NCBI GenBank assembly: GCA_020636105.1
Contig: JACJYL010000001.1
Span: 3,658,001-3,722,000, forward strand
Origin: Lewinellaceae bacterium
GTDB lineage: Bacteria; Bacteroidota; Bacteroidia; Chitinophagales; Saprospiraceae
DNA: 64,000 bases
Reading direction: 5' to 3'
Below, one piece after another: positions 26,517 to 35,291 of this stretch (position 1 is its first letter; each line of letters begins with the position of its first letter). Below the pieces are notes generated by a model. It was not told where the DNA came from. It was given only the letters and a program-made list of their open reading frames with translations, and made no database searches. Both the position numbers and the translations under genes were made by a program.

Positions 26517-27920
26517 TTATGCTGGTCCCCAATGGATAAAAACGCTGAACAAAAGGGCGATCCAGGACACCAGCATCACCATACCTACCAATGGAAAAAT
26601 AAATCGCAGCCACCGGTCAAAAGGAACCCGGCAGATGCTCAGCATAGCGATCAGGCCGCCGAGGGCCGGGTTGAATAAATTGGTCACGCCGTCTCCGATC
26701 TGAAAGGCGAGTATGGTGGTCTGACGAGTCAACCCCAGCACATCTCCGACGGGAATCATGATGGGCAAAGTAGCCAAAGCCTGACCACTTCCCGACGGGA
26801 TCATCATGTTGATCACGGACTGTGCCAGGCTCATGGCTACCGCAGAACCATAAGTAGGCAACGTAGCCAGCATCATGGACAATTCATGGGCAATGGTGTC
26901 GCTGATATTGCCCATTTCCATAACCACCTTGATCGATGTGGCATAACCTACCATAAAAGCTCCAGGTGCCACAACGGCGATGGATTTCAGGGCCGTTTCG
27001 CTGAATGCACCGGGTTTCATCCGGGCAGCTATTCCACATAAAATGGAGATCATCAAAAAGATGGCTGATATTTCGTTGATGTACCAATGATGGACAAAAA
27101 TTCCGTATAACATTACCACTATGCCTCCCAGGAAGATGCTCAGGATCAGTAAATTATTCATGGAAATTGAATACGTTTCTATCGGATGCGTAAGCGTTAA
27201 ACCATCGGTATCGAGCCCTCGTCCGATACTTTTGGATTCGTCGTTGAGGATCTTTTTAAAATAGCGCACATTATACCAGGATAAAATACTCAAGCCCGAA
27301 AAGCACAATATACTTCGCAACAAAGCCCCTGAAAACATAGGCATTTCTGCAATAGTGTGCCCCGTTCCGACGGTATAAGGGTTGATGGGCGACAATCCGA
27401 ACCCTACGGTGATCGCCGCAACGGAAATACCGGCAGCAAGGATGAGATCCCCTCCCAGTGCAAGGCTGATAACGGCTGCGATAGGCACCATGGCGATATT
27501 GTTTTCATATCCAACGGCTACCCCGAGAAAACCATAAATGAAGGTCATCAAAACAACCAGGAAATATTTTTTATCCAGTCCCAATTTTTTAATGATGGTT
27601 CCTACCGTATTTTCGACCATGCCTGACTTTTCCAGCACCCCGAACATGATGCCGCTGGCCAGAACGACAAAAATGATCCTGGAAGCCTCTATAAATCCCA
27701 TAGGAATAGCTTTAAACAAATCCATCAACCCTACCGGTGTAGAGGTTATGGTTTTATAAGACCCGGGGATGACCAGCTGGCGACCATCCACCAGTTTTCT
27801 TTCATAGGTGCCGGCAGGCAATATATAACTCAAAAAGGCTGTAAAAACGATTATGATAAACAGCATCACCACCGGATGTGGGATGCTTTCATACCATTTC
27901 TTTTTTAGTTCAATTGACAT
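26517..27920 (-). CDS. YfcC-type membrane carrier (basic amino acid / C4-dicarboxylate-like)
   Basis: Multi-pass inner-membrane carrier of the YfcC/DcuC group. From the ATG at 27918-27920 it has 467 residues, with about a dozen hydrophobic segments. Family-typical features are HPVVMLFIIIVFTAFLSYILPAGTYER at the N-terminus (only part quoted), GMVENTVGTIIKKLG, FGLSPINPYTVGTGH and the SVINMMIPSGSGQALATLPIM loop. Substrate cannot be set from sequence: relatives carry basic amino acids or dicarboxylates. Encoded upstream of the deacetylase with the tandem repeat between them, so they may be cotranscribed. Confidence 0.82.
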   Translation of the reverse strand: MSIELKKKWYESIPHPVVMLFIIIVFTAFLSYILPAGTYERKLVDGRQLVIPGSYKTITSTPVGLMDLFKAIPMGFIEASRIIFVVLASGIMFGVLEKSGMVENTVGTIIKKLGLDKKYFLVVLMTFIYGFLGVAVGYENNIAMVPIAAVISLALGGDLILAAGISVAAITVGFGLSPINPYTVGTGHTIAEMPMFSGALLRSILCFSGLSILSWYNVRYFKKILNDESKSIGRGLDTDGLTLTHPIETYSISMNNLLILSIFLGGIVVMLYGIFVHHWYINEISAIFLMISILCGIAARMKPGAFSETALKSIAVVAPGAFMVGYATSIKVVMEMGNISDTIAHELSMMLATLPTYGSAVAMSLAQSVINMMIPSGSGQALATLPIMIPVGDVLGLTRQTTILAFQIGDGVTNLFNPALGGLIAMLSICRVPFDRWLRFIFPLVGMVMLVSWIALLFSVFIHWGPA

Positions 27921-28060
27921 GCCGGAAGAAGTTTTAGGTGTTCGATACGCAGTAAAAATAAACATTATCACGAAACTACCTCCATTTTTTATGGAATGTG
28001 ATAAACATTACCAAACATCCGGAAGGCAAAAAGGTATTTTTAGACTTTAAAATTAACATT

Positions 28061-28198
28061 ATGACAGGCAATAGTACTTTGGTAAATATAGTGATGATCA
28101 TCATTGTATTACATTTCGTGGTAGGTTTTGTATTTTTAGCCAAGAAACTCAGCGGCAAACCTCAGGAGCATGACGAAGATCAAAACGAAGAAACCTAA
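28061..28198 (+). CDS. 45-residue single-pass membrane protein of unknown function
   Basis: ATG at 28061, stop at 28198. One hydrophobic segment (about residues 8-27), then KKLSGKPQ and a very acidic tail (HDEDQNEET). It is divergent from the carrier gene and lies 41 bp before the methyltransferase gene on the same strand. The frame continues upstream, but those residues look non-coding. Small and unrecognised, so the call rests on the charge pattern and spacing. Confidence 0.5.
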   Translation: MTGNSTLVNIVMIIIVLHFVVGFVFLAKKLSGKPQEHDEDQNEET

Positions 28199-28239
28199 TC
28201 ATAGAAGTCGCTGACAAAAAAGACTTAAAGCAAAAAGAC

Positions 28240-28860
28240 ATGAGATTTGACGAAGCAGCCAAAACGTGGGACGACAGCCCTGAAAGGACCGAAAGGTCGG
28301 TATTATTTGCCGAGCGGTTATCAGAAATGATCTCCGCCAACGGATACCGTACCGGGATGGATTTCGGGGCAGGAACAGGTGTAACCAGTTTTATGCTTGC
28401 CGAAACCATGGATTCCATTATCCTCATTGATTATTCCATTGGCATGGTGGAACAAATCAACAGAAAACTGCGGGAACGCGAGGTTAACAATTTACAGGCA
28501 CATTGTATTGACCTCCTCGATCCGGGAGTTTCCCTGCCTGGGCCATTCGACATTATTTACTCCATTATGACTTTGCATCATATCCACAATACTGAAAATC
28601 TGCTGGATATTTTCCATCAATGCCTTAATCCGGGAGGCATGATCGTTCTTGTCGATCTTGATGAAGAAGACGGGAGTTTTCATTCAAAATATCCTGATTT
28701 TGACGGGCACCGGGGTTTTGATCGGATGGATCTTGGTTTAAAAATTCAAAAAGCAGGATTCCGGTCTGTTGAGTCCGACGATTTTTTTACTATAATAAAA
28801 GAAACAGAGGGTGGAGCATCCAGGGCTTACCCTCTGTTTTTGATCAGCGCCAAAAAATAA
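28240..28860 (+). CDS. Class I SAM-dependent methyltransferase
   Basis: A 206-residue methyltransferase of the UbiE/small-molecule type. Motif I is GMDFGAGTGVTSFMLAE (about 39-55), followed by IILIDYSIGMVEQ (acidic residue binding the SAM ribose), PFDIIYSIMTLHHI (motif IV) and LNPGGMIVLVDLD (post-II). Substrate unknown. Its stop lies 2 bp from the stop of the convergent EamA gene, and a hairpin lies within its last codons. Confidence 0.9.
   Translation: MRFDEAAKTWDDSPERTERSVLFAERLSEMISANGYRTGMDFGAGTGVTSFMLAETMDSIILIDYSIGMVEQINRKLREREVNNLQAHCIDLLDPGVSLPGPFDIIYSIMTLHHIHNTENLLDIFHQCLNPGGMIVLVDLDEEDGSFHSKYPDFDGHRGFDRMDLGLKIQKAGFRSVESDDFFTIIKETEGGASRAYPLFLISAKK
28802..28841 (+). terminator. Terminator-like hairpin within the end of a coding region
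   Basis: AAACAGAGGGT at 28802-28812 pairs perfectly with ACCCTCTGTTT at 28829-28839 (11-bp stem, 16-nt loop), followed by two further T. It is inside the last 20 codons of the methyltransferase gene, where there is no intergenic space because the convergent gene's stop is 2 bp away. The T-tract is short, so strength is uncertain. Confidence 0.5.
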
Positions 28861-28862
28861 TA

Positions 28863-29774
28863 TTACTCGGAGATTCCGACTTTAGGTGTCAGGCTGCTTT
28901 TATGGGTATTGATAAAGAAGACTCCACTTAACAGGAGCACCGCTGCGATCATTGACTGCATGGTAATTTGCTCATTATTGAACATCCAACCCAAAAACAA
29001 TGCTACGACCGGATTGATCAGAGTAGAGGTGGATACTTTATCCGGCGTCACTTTATGCAGTAAATAATTAAAGCTCGAGAAGGCTATGATGGAACCAAAA
29101 AAGACCAGGTAATTCCAGGCGAGGATTCCCTTTAGCGTCAATCGTTCAACAGAAAATTCACGATATTCCAAAGTTACAAAACTATAGATCAGTAATATTA
29201 TACCTCCTGCGATCATCTGAACAGCAGTACTCATGCCTTTGGTTCGGGGTAATTCCACCCTGCTCACATAAATGGATCCAAGCGCCCAGCTGACCATGGA
29301 GATGGAAATCAGCCAAAGCCCTGTTTTGCTTTGATCATCCCTGATGAACGTTGGCTGGCCGATCAAAACAGCCATACCCAAAACGCCTAGTAAGATACCA
29401 AACAAATTGCGGCCTCCCGGGCGAATGTCCACCAGTATCCACATCAGAAAAATCAAAAGCAAGGGATCAAACGCCACGATAAGGGAAGTCAGGCCAGAGT
29501 CGATATATTTCAGGGCCATAACCAGGGCACCATTTCCCAACGACAGAAAAAGCACGCCAATAATGGTTCCATTTCGCCAATGCCTGAGCGTTGGATGAGC
29601 CTTTCCCTGCAATAGCATTAACCCATAAAGAAGTCCCCCTGCCACCAAAAACCGGGTGCCTGCCATCAAAAATGGAGGGATTTCACTAACGGCAACAGCA
29701 TTGGCCAGATACGTGGAACCCCAGATAATGTAAATAGCTCCAAATGCACCTATGATGAGCCATTTTTCACTCAT
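28863..29774 (-). CDS. EamA family (drug/metabolite) exporter
   Basis: A 303-residue inner-membrane protein with ten hydrophobic segments and two EamA repeats. The N-terminal YIIWGSTYLANAVAV and GTRFLVAGGLLYGLMLL are typical of YedA/RhaT-like exporters; the second half has YVSRVELP and TSTLINPVVALFLGWMF. Substrate unknown, often amino acids or metabolites. Its ATG follows the phosphate-transporter stop by only 2 bp, implying translational coupling. Confidence 0.88.
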   Translation of the reverse strand: MSEKWLIIGAFGAIYIIWGSTYLANAVAVSEIPPFLMAGTRFLVAGGLLYGLMLLQGKAHPTLRHWRNGTIIGVLFLSLGNGALVMALKYIDSGLTSLIVAFDPLLLIFLMWILVDIRPGGRNLFGILLGVLGMAVLIGQPTFIRDDQSKTGLWLISISMVSWALGSIYVSRVELPRTKGMSTAVQMIAGGIILLIYSFVTLEYREFSVERLTLKGILAWNYLVFFGSIIAFSSFNYLLHKVTPDKVSTSTLINPVVALFLGWMFNNEQITMQSMIAAVLLLSGVFFINTHKSSLTPKVGISE

Positions 29775-29776
29775 GG

Positions 29777-32035
29777 CTATTGTTGATCTTCGTCAGGGTT
29801 GAGGACAAGATCTTCAAATACTGTCAACATCCTGTTTGAAAAAATGGCCATATTTCTGTACTCCGCCAGGAGATTGAGGTACAAAATACTGTTCCTCGTT
29901 CCAATTTCATGATTTTTGATGCGCTTGATCTGATTTTTTCTGGCCACCCTGATCTTCTTGACAAAAGAAGGAAGCCGGTCTTTTAACATTTGAATCTGAG
30001 CGGAATCAAAATTCTTGAAAATATTGATGGTGATGACGAAACGATCTTTAAGCTGCTCATTGAGCCCTTTAAGTTCTTCGATTTGTTCTTTTAACAGCGG
30101 TTTGTGATTATTGTCGACATGGGCCAGACTTGATTTGACGATATCAACGACCACATCCCCCAGTTCTTTCAAATAATCCGAAATAATGATATACATGTGT
30201 CCGGCTTCAAGTTCGTCTGCATCGATAAGGTCAATCTTCTTGTTCGCAGAAGCCCGGATCCGCTCGCACTCCCTGCTTGCCTTTCTGCTTTCTCTATAAT
30301 CATTGTTGAGCCCAATAAGATCCTCTTTCGACAAATGATCCAGGGTATTATCCAAAATCTGACTAAAAACCCCAAGAACATTGGTCAGGTTTTTAGTGCT
30401 TAGGTCGATGGCTATGGCTTTGGTCAGACTTCCTTCTTCAATGGATTTTTCAAAAGCCAGTTGTTCTTCCATCTTATCTGTGTACAATCTGTGGGTTCTG
30501 TAAATCAACACTCCGGCCAGGATTAAAATTAGAATAATGGCAATCGTGCCGCCAAAGTAAAAAATACCCGCCAGGACAAAAGCCACCGTAAAGGCAGAAA
30601 TGGCCGTAAAGAACCATCCACCGATCACGGATAAAACTCCTGATACGCGGTAAACCGCACTTTCACGCCCCCAGGCCCCGTCAGCGAGAGAAGTTCCCAT
30701 AAACACCATAAAGGTGACGTAAGTTGTTGATAACGGCAATTTCAATGAGGTACCCAATGCAATCAGAATACTTGCCACTACAAGCGTTACCGCGGCACGC
30801 AACATATCAAAAGAAGGTGCTTCTTTTCCCAAATGCATGGTACTTTTGATGAATGGACTCTGATCAAAACTATTCTCTACTCCGCGTTTTATCTTTTCCG
30901 GCAAAAAATTATTAATGCTGGTCGCCATTTTACCAAAGTTGCGAACAATACTCCTGGAAACAGCATAGGAGGCAAAACGCTCATAACCTTCTTCCTGTCG
31001 CCCGAGGTCTAAAGACGTTTGAACCACCGACCGGGCCTTTTTGGAAGTCCACAGAGTAATCACCATTACCACACCTGCCAAAAGCAACAGCAAGGTAGGA
31101 GTGGGTACTTTTCCAGCCAGGCCATCCATCAGGAAGCTCCCTGCCGGCGAGCCGCCTTCAATGAAAAGCAGATAAGAATTATATCCGGCCAGGGGCACTC
31201 CTATAAAATTGACGAGGTCATTTCCTGCAAATGCCATGGCCAGGGCAAAGGTTCCGACAAGTACGATTATTTTGAGAATATCTATCTTCGTAAACCATAT
31301 GATCAACTGCAGGATTATTGTCCAACCTATGAAACTTACAAAAATGATCCTCGATGCATTTTCATTAAAAGCTTTTACCATGTTATCACTTAAAAAAGAA
31401 GCCCCCTTGGCTCCTTTGACAAGCATGAAATAAGTAATGGCCGCGATGGCCAATCCGCCCCAAACCGATCCGAAATACTTGAGCCTGCTCTTATAATCAA
31501 ATGAAAAAAGTAGCCGGGTCAGATACTGAATGATCACACCGGCGGTAAATGCTATCACCACAGACACCAAAATACCCGAAATGATAGCAAGAGCCTTTCC
31601 GGAGTTGATATATTCTCCAATAGGTAATGCATTGGGATCCGTATATATTTTAATGAGAGAAAAAGCCACTGCCGCTCCCAATAATTCAAAAACAATAGAC
31701 ACAGTCGTTGACGTTGGCATCCCGAAAGTGTTGAATACATCCAAAAGGATTACATCCGTAACCATTACCGCCAAAAACAAAAGAATGATCTCTGAAAAAT
31801 AAAAATACTCAGGATGAAAAATACCCTTTCTAGCCACTTCCATCATACCACTTGAAAAGGTGGCGCCAAGCAGTATCCCTAATGCGGCTACCAATAAAAT
31901 CACTTTGAAAGAAGCCGCTTTAGCTCCTACTGCGGAATTTAAAAAATTAACCGCATCATTGGCTACGCCCACTACTAAATCCGAAATAGCCAGAAAAAAA
32001 AGAACAATGACGAGAATTAAATAAAAAGTCAGCAT
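29777..32035 (-). CDS. PiT-family inorganic phosphate transporter fused to a PhoU-like domain
   Basis: A 752-residue protein. The N-terminal part (about 1-520) is a PiT transporter: DLVVGVANDAVNFLNSAVGA and the second copy AGNDLVNFIGVPLAGY are the paired PiT signatures, with FGMPTSTTVSIVFELLGAA and LPLSTTYVTFMVFMGTSLA as the matching ST loops. The last 230 residues are hydrophilic and helical (NLTNVLGVFSQILDN, DELEAGHMYIIISDYLKELG), resembling DUF47/PhoU-type helices that in other systems are separate cytoplasmic proteins controlling phosphate uptake. PiT carriers alone are about 400-500 residues, so the fusion is real. Cotranscribed with the EamA gene downstream. Confidence 0.88.
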   Translation of the reverse strand: MLTFYLILVIVLFFLAISDLVVGVANDAVNFLNSAVGAKAASFKVILLVAALGILLGATFSSGMMEVARKGIFHPEYFYFSEIILLFLAVMVTDVILLDVFNTFGMPTSTTVSIVFELLGAAVAFSLIKIYTDPNALPIGEYINSGKALAIISGILVSVVIAFTAGVIIQYLTRLLFSFDYKSRLKYFGSVWGGLAIAAITYFMLVKGAKGASFLSDNMVKAFNENASRIIFVSFIGWTIILQLIIWFTKIDILKIIVLVGTFALAMAFAGNDLVNFIGVPLAGYNSYLLFIEGGSPAGSFLMDGLAGKVPTPTLLLLLAGVVMVITLWTSKKARSVVQTSLDLGRQEEGYERFASYAVSRSIVRNFGKMATSINNFLPEKIKRGVENSFDQSPFIKSTMHLGKEAPSFDMLRAAVTLVVASILIALGTSLKLPLSTTYVTFMVFMGTSLADGAWGRESAVYRVSGVLSVIGGWFFTAISAFTVAFVLAGIFYFGGTIAIILILILAGVLIYRTHRLYTDKMEEQLAFEKSIEEGSLTKAIAIDLSTKNLTNVLGVFSQILDNTLDHLSKEDLIGLNNDYRESRKASRECERIRASANKKIDLIDADELEAGHMYIIISDYLKELGDVVVDIVKSSLAHVDNNHKPLLKEQIEELKGLNEQLKDRFVITINIFKNFDSAQIQMLKDRLPSFVKKIRVARKNQIKRIKNHEIGTRNSILYLNLLAEYRNMAIFSNRMLTVFEDLVLNPDEDQQ

Positions 32036-32064
32036 AGATATTGTTTGTCTAAAGAGTTGGTTTA

Positions 32065-32082
32065 TATTGTAAATTTACAATA
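32065..32082. promoter_or_regulatory. 18-bp perfect palindrome upstream of the phosphate transporter
   Basis: TATTGTAAATTTACAATA is perfectly self-complementary and lies about 30 bp upstream of the transporter ATG on the minus strand, inside the divergent gap with yaaA. The position fits an operator for a dimeric regulator, but AT-rich DNA gives such palindromes fairly easily. Confidence 0.35.
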
Positions 32083-32215
32083 ATATTACGGCAAAGGGCG
32101 CTAAAGTAAGCTTCAAATATGAACTGAATGTTAAGTCTTATTGTTTTTTTTTAAAAAAACCATTTACCCGAATTGTTACCATAAATTTACCATTAAATAA
32201 ATATAGTCTTAAAAT

Positions 32216-32980
32216 ATGATAGTTTTAATTTCTCCGGCAAAAAGTTTAAATGAAGCTCCTGTCGATTATCACGATCATTCCACCCCAAGAATGTTGGAAG
32301 AAAGTCAGGTTTTGATAGATGTGCTAAAGAAAAAATCTGCCAATAGCCTTAAAAAACTCATGGGGGTAAGTGATAAGATCGCCGAATTAAATGCAGAAAG
32401 ATTCCGGCAGTTTGAAACTCCTTTCACCACTGATAATGCCAAACCAGCGATCTTCACCTTCAGCGGAGATGTTTACCTTGGATTACAGGCCGGTACGTTC
32501 TCTGAGGAAGAACTGAATTTTGCCCAGCATCACCTCAGGATCCTCTCGGGCCTTTACGGACTGCTAAAGCCTATGGATCTCATGCAGCCTTACCGCCTGG
32601 AGATGGGCCTTCCGCTCAAAAACAGGCGCAAAAAAAACCTGTATGAATTCTGGGATACCAAAATAACGGAATTGCTCAACCAGGACCTGGAAGAAAACAA
32701 GGATAACATCGTGCTCAACCTCGCCTCTCAGGAATATTTTCGATCCATTAAGCCGGGTGCCCTCAAAGGGAGGATTGTAACCGTGAATTTTAAAGAAAAT
32801 CGAAACGGACAATACAAGATCATTTCTTTTAATGCCAAAAAAGCACGTGGAACCATGGCCCGACAAATCATTCTGAACCGACTGAATGATCCAGGGCAAT
32901 TAAAAAGCCTCGAAATTGATGGTTACCTTTATAACGATTCCATGTCTAATGCAACAGAAATGCTCTTCACTAAGGAATAG
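32216..32980 (+). CDS. yaaA: Peroxide stress protein YaaA (DUF328)
   Basis: A 254-residue protein matching the YaaA/UPF0246 family in length and motifs: VLISPAKSLN at the N-terminus, FSGDVYLGLQAGTFSEEELN, LRILSGLYGLLKPMDLMQPYRLEMG, NLASQEYFRSI and YNDSMSNATEMLF-type C-terminus. In E. coli YaaA lowers free iron and DNA damage during peroxide stress, and binds DNA. Stands alone, divergent from the phosphate transporter. Confidence 0.93.
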   Translation: MIVLISPAKSLNEAPVDYHDHSTPRMLEESQVLIDVLKKKSANSLKKLMGVSDKIAELNAERFRQFETPFTTDNAKPAIFTFSGDVYLGLQAGTFSEEELNFAQHHLRILSGLYGLLKPMDLMQPYRLEMGLPLKNRRKKNLYEFWDTKITELLNQDLEENKDNIVLNLASQEYFRSIKPGALKGRIVTVNFKENRNGQYKIISFNAKKARGTMARQIILNRLNDPGQLKSLEIDGYLYNDSMSNATEMLFTKE

Positions 32981-33199
32981 CATTAAAAACAAATATTCTA
33001 TTTTGAACGGTCGATTGTATTTGGTTAATAATTTCTTATGAAATGTCTTATATTACAATTGTTTGAACGGAACAATCGTTGTATGCTAAGTAGACAAAAT
33101 CGTTTACTGTTGAGTATTTATAATGCCGAACAGGTTTTATAACTTATTGATATACCTGATTTTAAATCATCAGAATATCATTTGAAAAATAATAATGCC

Positions 33200-33784
33200 A
33201 TGAAAAAGATATTTTTTTCTTCCTTTTCATTATTCATGACCATGAGTCTTTTTGCCCAGCAGGACGGCTTTACCTATATCGATGGCCAGAAAATGGAATA
33301 TATCATTGACAGCTGTGGTGACACCTTACTCGTCGCCAACCTGGATGACATTTCCATTTCTTCCCCTGAGCGATTTGAAAACGATGAAGAGTTCAAACGG
33401 TACCGCAAATACCGGCGTTATGCAGTGATTGTGCACCCCTACGCGGTGGAAGCGATTAAAATTTTTAAGGAAGTAGAGTATGCCACCAATAATATGAAAC
33501 CCAGGAAACGAAAAATTTACCTTAGAAAGCTGCAGAAAGACCTTAAACAAGAATTTGCCGATCCGCTCAAAAAATTGTCTAAAACTCAAGGGTATATTCT
33601 GGTCAAAATGATCGAAAAAGAGCTGGATACCCCAATGTTTGAGCTGATCAAAGATTTGAGAGGAAGTTTTACCGCTTCTTACTGGAATACTTTTGGCCGA
33701 ACTTTTGGGTATCACCTTAAAGATGGCTATAAACCCGGAGAAGATTTGATCCTGGATGCGGTGCTCAATGATTTGAACCTTTAA
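33200..33784 (+). CDS. DUF4294 domain protein, exported
   Basis: From the ATG at 33200 the product has 194 residues: signal peptide (about 1-19, ending LFAQ) then a Bacteroidota-specific DUF4294 region with FKRYRKYRRYAVIVHPYAVEA, a helical KRKIYLRKLQKDLKQEF stretch, and the end GSFTASYWNTFGRTFGYHLK. Function unknown. A TTG-started extension of six codons upstream is possible but unlikely. Followed by a very strong hairpin. Confidence 0.85.
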   Translation: MKKIFFSSFSLFMTMSLFAQQDGFTYIDGQKMEYIIDSCGDTLLVANLDDISISSPERFENDEEFKRYRKYRRYAVIVHPYAVEAIKIFKEVEYATNNMKPRKRKIYLRKLQKDLKQEFADPLKKLSKTQGYILVKMIEKELDTPMFELIKDLRGSFTASYWNTFGRTFGYHLKDGYKPGEDLILDAVLNDLNL

Positions 33785-33797
33785 CGCGAAATGTCCC

Positions 33798-33848
33798 TTC
33801 CATAAAAAAAGGTGCGACCAGTATTTGGTCGCACCTTTTTTTATGGAA
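33798..33848. terminator. Bidirectional intrinsic terminator
   Basis: Perfect 23-bp inverted repeat (33798-33820 with 33826-33848) with a 5-nt loop. The GC-rich core GGTGCGACCA/TGGTCGCACC is flanked by seven A on the left and seven T on the right, so it works as a T-tailed hairpin in both directions. It lies 13 bp after the DUF4294 stop; the next plus-strand gene begins about 100 bp later. Confidence 0.9.
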
Positions 33849-33945
33849 AAGAAAAAAATTCAAATCTTCCGTGCAACGTATGGATAAATTTTGTCGTTTC
33901 CTCTAAGTTATTGCCCTTTACAGAAAAACATAGCCTTTACTCACC

Positions 33946-34197
33946 ATGATGCAACAGGAACGTAATTTAACTCAAGACAAAATCATTGATTTCGTAAGCT
34001 GGCAACTAAATGTGCCCACCACCAACATTTTTCCTTCAAGCAACCTGAGTGCAGACCTCAACCTCGATCCATTTGACAAAATGTTACTTATTGCAGAATT
34101 GGAAAGCAGGTTAAATGTGTACCTCACCCCTGAAGAAGCCGACAATATCGAAACCATTCAGGATGTCAGTCGTTTTTTCAACCAGCACGCTGCTTAA
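33946..34197 (+). CDS. Acyl-carrier-protein-like protein lacking the phosphopantetheine serine
   Basis: An 83-residue protein that aligns along its length with acyl carrier proteins (about 78 residues): helix I region, LSADLNLDPFDKMLLIAELE, then LTPEEADNIETIQDVSRFF matching the helix III/IV pattern EEAxxIxTVQ. At the carrier site ACPs have DSL(D); here the sequence is D-P-F-D, with Pro in place of the Ser that takes 4'-phosphopantetheine. So it should not carry an acyl chain unless it is modified elsewhere. Start: the ATG at 33946 (MMQQ, a second ATG follows). Function unknown: a scaffold or regulatory ACP-fold protein is possible. Confidence 0.75.
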   Translation: MMQQERNLTQDKIIDFVSWQLNVPTTNIFPSSNLSADLNLDPFDKMLLIAELESRLNVYLTPEEADNIETIQDVSRFFNQHAA

Positions 34198-34225
34198 GCA
34201 TTATTGCGCTGGTTGTAATTTTTTC
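34179..34225 (+). terminator. Hairpin spanning the ACP-like stop and the convergent gene end
   Basis: CAACCAGC at 34179-34186 pairs with GCTGGTTG at 34208-34215, with further weaker pairing inside, followed by TAATTTTTT on the plus strand. The left arm lies inside the last codons of the ACP-like gene and the right arm inside the last codons of the convergent TPR gene, whose stops are 3 bp apart. Confidence 0.5.
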
Positions 34226-35217
34226 AATTTGTCTATTGCCATTTGGTAGTCAGGCTTAAAAGTCAGCGCCTGAACGTAATTTTTCCTGGCCTGATCAATA
34301 TCTCCCAATGCTTCGAAAGCCACGCCACGGAAAAAATATGCCTTGGCATGCACAGGATCCACTCCAATGGTAATATCAAACATCTTTTTGGCTTGCTCCA
34401 CTGAATCGAGTTCCATATACATCAACCCTGCATTAAAAAAAGCTTCTTCATATTGCTGATCTATCGCCCCAATACGCCTGTATAGGGCAAGCGCTCCTTT
34501 AATATCATCCTGATCCCGCAGAAAATCGGCCTTGGCATGAAGGACCAGGGGATCATCAGGATCAATATCCATAGCCGTATCAAAAAATTTCCGCGCCATA
34601 GCCGGATCGATCTCTGCGTAGAGCTGCCCCAGATTAATCCAGGCGTCCAGGAGATCCGGATCGTATTCCACCGCTTTCTGAAAACTGTTGATGGCCCGGT
34701 TACGGTCGCCCAGATCTTTAAAATTGACCCCCGACATAAAAAAGGCTTCTGCATTCTGAGGATCGATCCGGAGAATTTTGTCAATCGTTCCCAAAGATTC
34801 TTTATACATGGTAAGAATATGGTAGTATTCCGTTAGTTTCAACAGCGTGGGAATGCTGTCTGGATACATGGCAGCTACGTGCTCCATGGTTTCCAGTGCT
34901 TTTTTTGATTTGAAATAGTCCAGGTAAATATCGGCGAGCAAATGATAAAATCCGGCATTGGTAGAATCCAGTTGGATGGCTTTTTTCATATCTTCTATGG
35001 CCTCATCAAAACCTTCATTTTCATAAAAAACGGTAGCCCGCTGAGCATACAACCCGGGATTGTTGGGCATTTGGGCAATTTCCTGCGACAACTTATCAAT
35101 AGTAGGATTTCCTGTCAGGTGTATTTCCTGTTGCGAAGTATTCCCTTCGTTATTGCAGGCAACCATCATCAGAACAAACAACAAGCTCGCGAAAAGCGTT
35201 ATAGTCTTAATTTGCAT
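34201..35217 (-). CDS. Tetratricopeptide-repeat lipoprotein
   Basis: From the ATG at 35215-35217 the product has 338 residues: lipoprotein signal ending in MMVAC (about 15-19), then about seven or eight TPR units covering the rest (for example YAQRATVFYENEGFDEAIED, AYFFRGVAFEALGDIDQARK), likely a protein-protein scaffold at the outer membrane. A further in-frame ATG at 35235 exists, but a -7-like TATCTTTG on the minus strand (35247-35254) would put transcription at about 35240, leaving almost no leader for that start. Confidence 0.82.
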   Translation of the reverse strand: MQIKTITLFASLLFVLMMVACNNEGNTSQQEIHLTGNPTIDKLSQEIAQMPNNPGLYAQRATVFYENEGFDEAIEDMKKAIQLDSTNAGFYHLLADIYLDYFKSKKALETMEHVAAMYPDSIPTLLKLTEYYHILTMYKESLGTIDKILRIDPQNAEAFFMSGVNFKDLGDRNRAINSFQKAVEYDPDLLDAWINLGQLYAEIDPAMARKFFDTAMDIDPDDPLVLHAKADFLRDQDDIKGALALYRRIGAIDQQYEEAFFNAGLMYMELDSVEQAKKMFDITIGVDPVHAKAYFFRGVAFEALGDIDQARKNYVQALTFKPDYQMAIDKLKKLQPAQ

Positions 35218-35291
35218 TATACTTATTTTTAGCATTCATAACTTCACAAAGATACTACCTTACAACTTATGAACGGAAAACGCGCTAAAAA

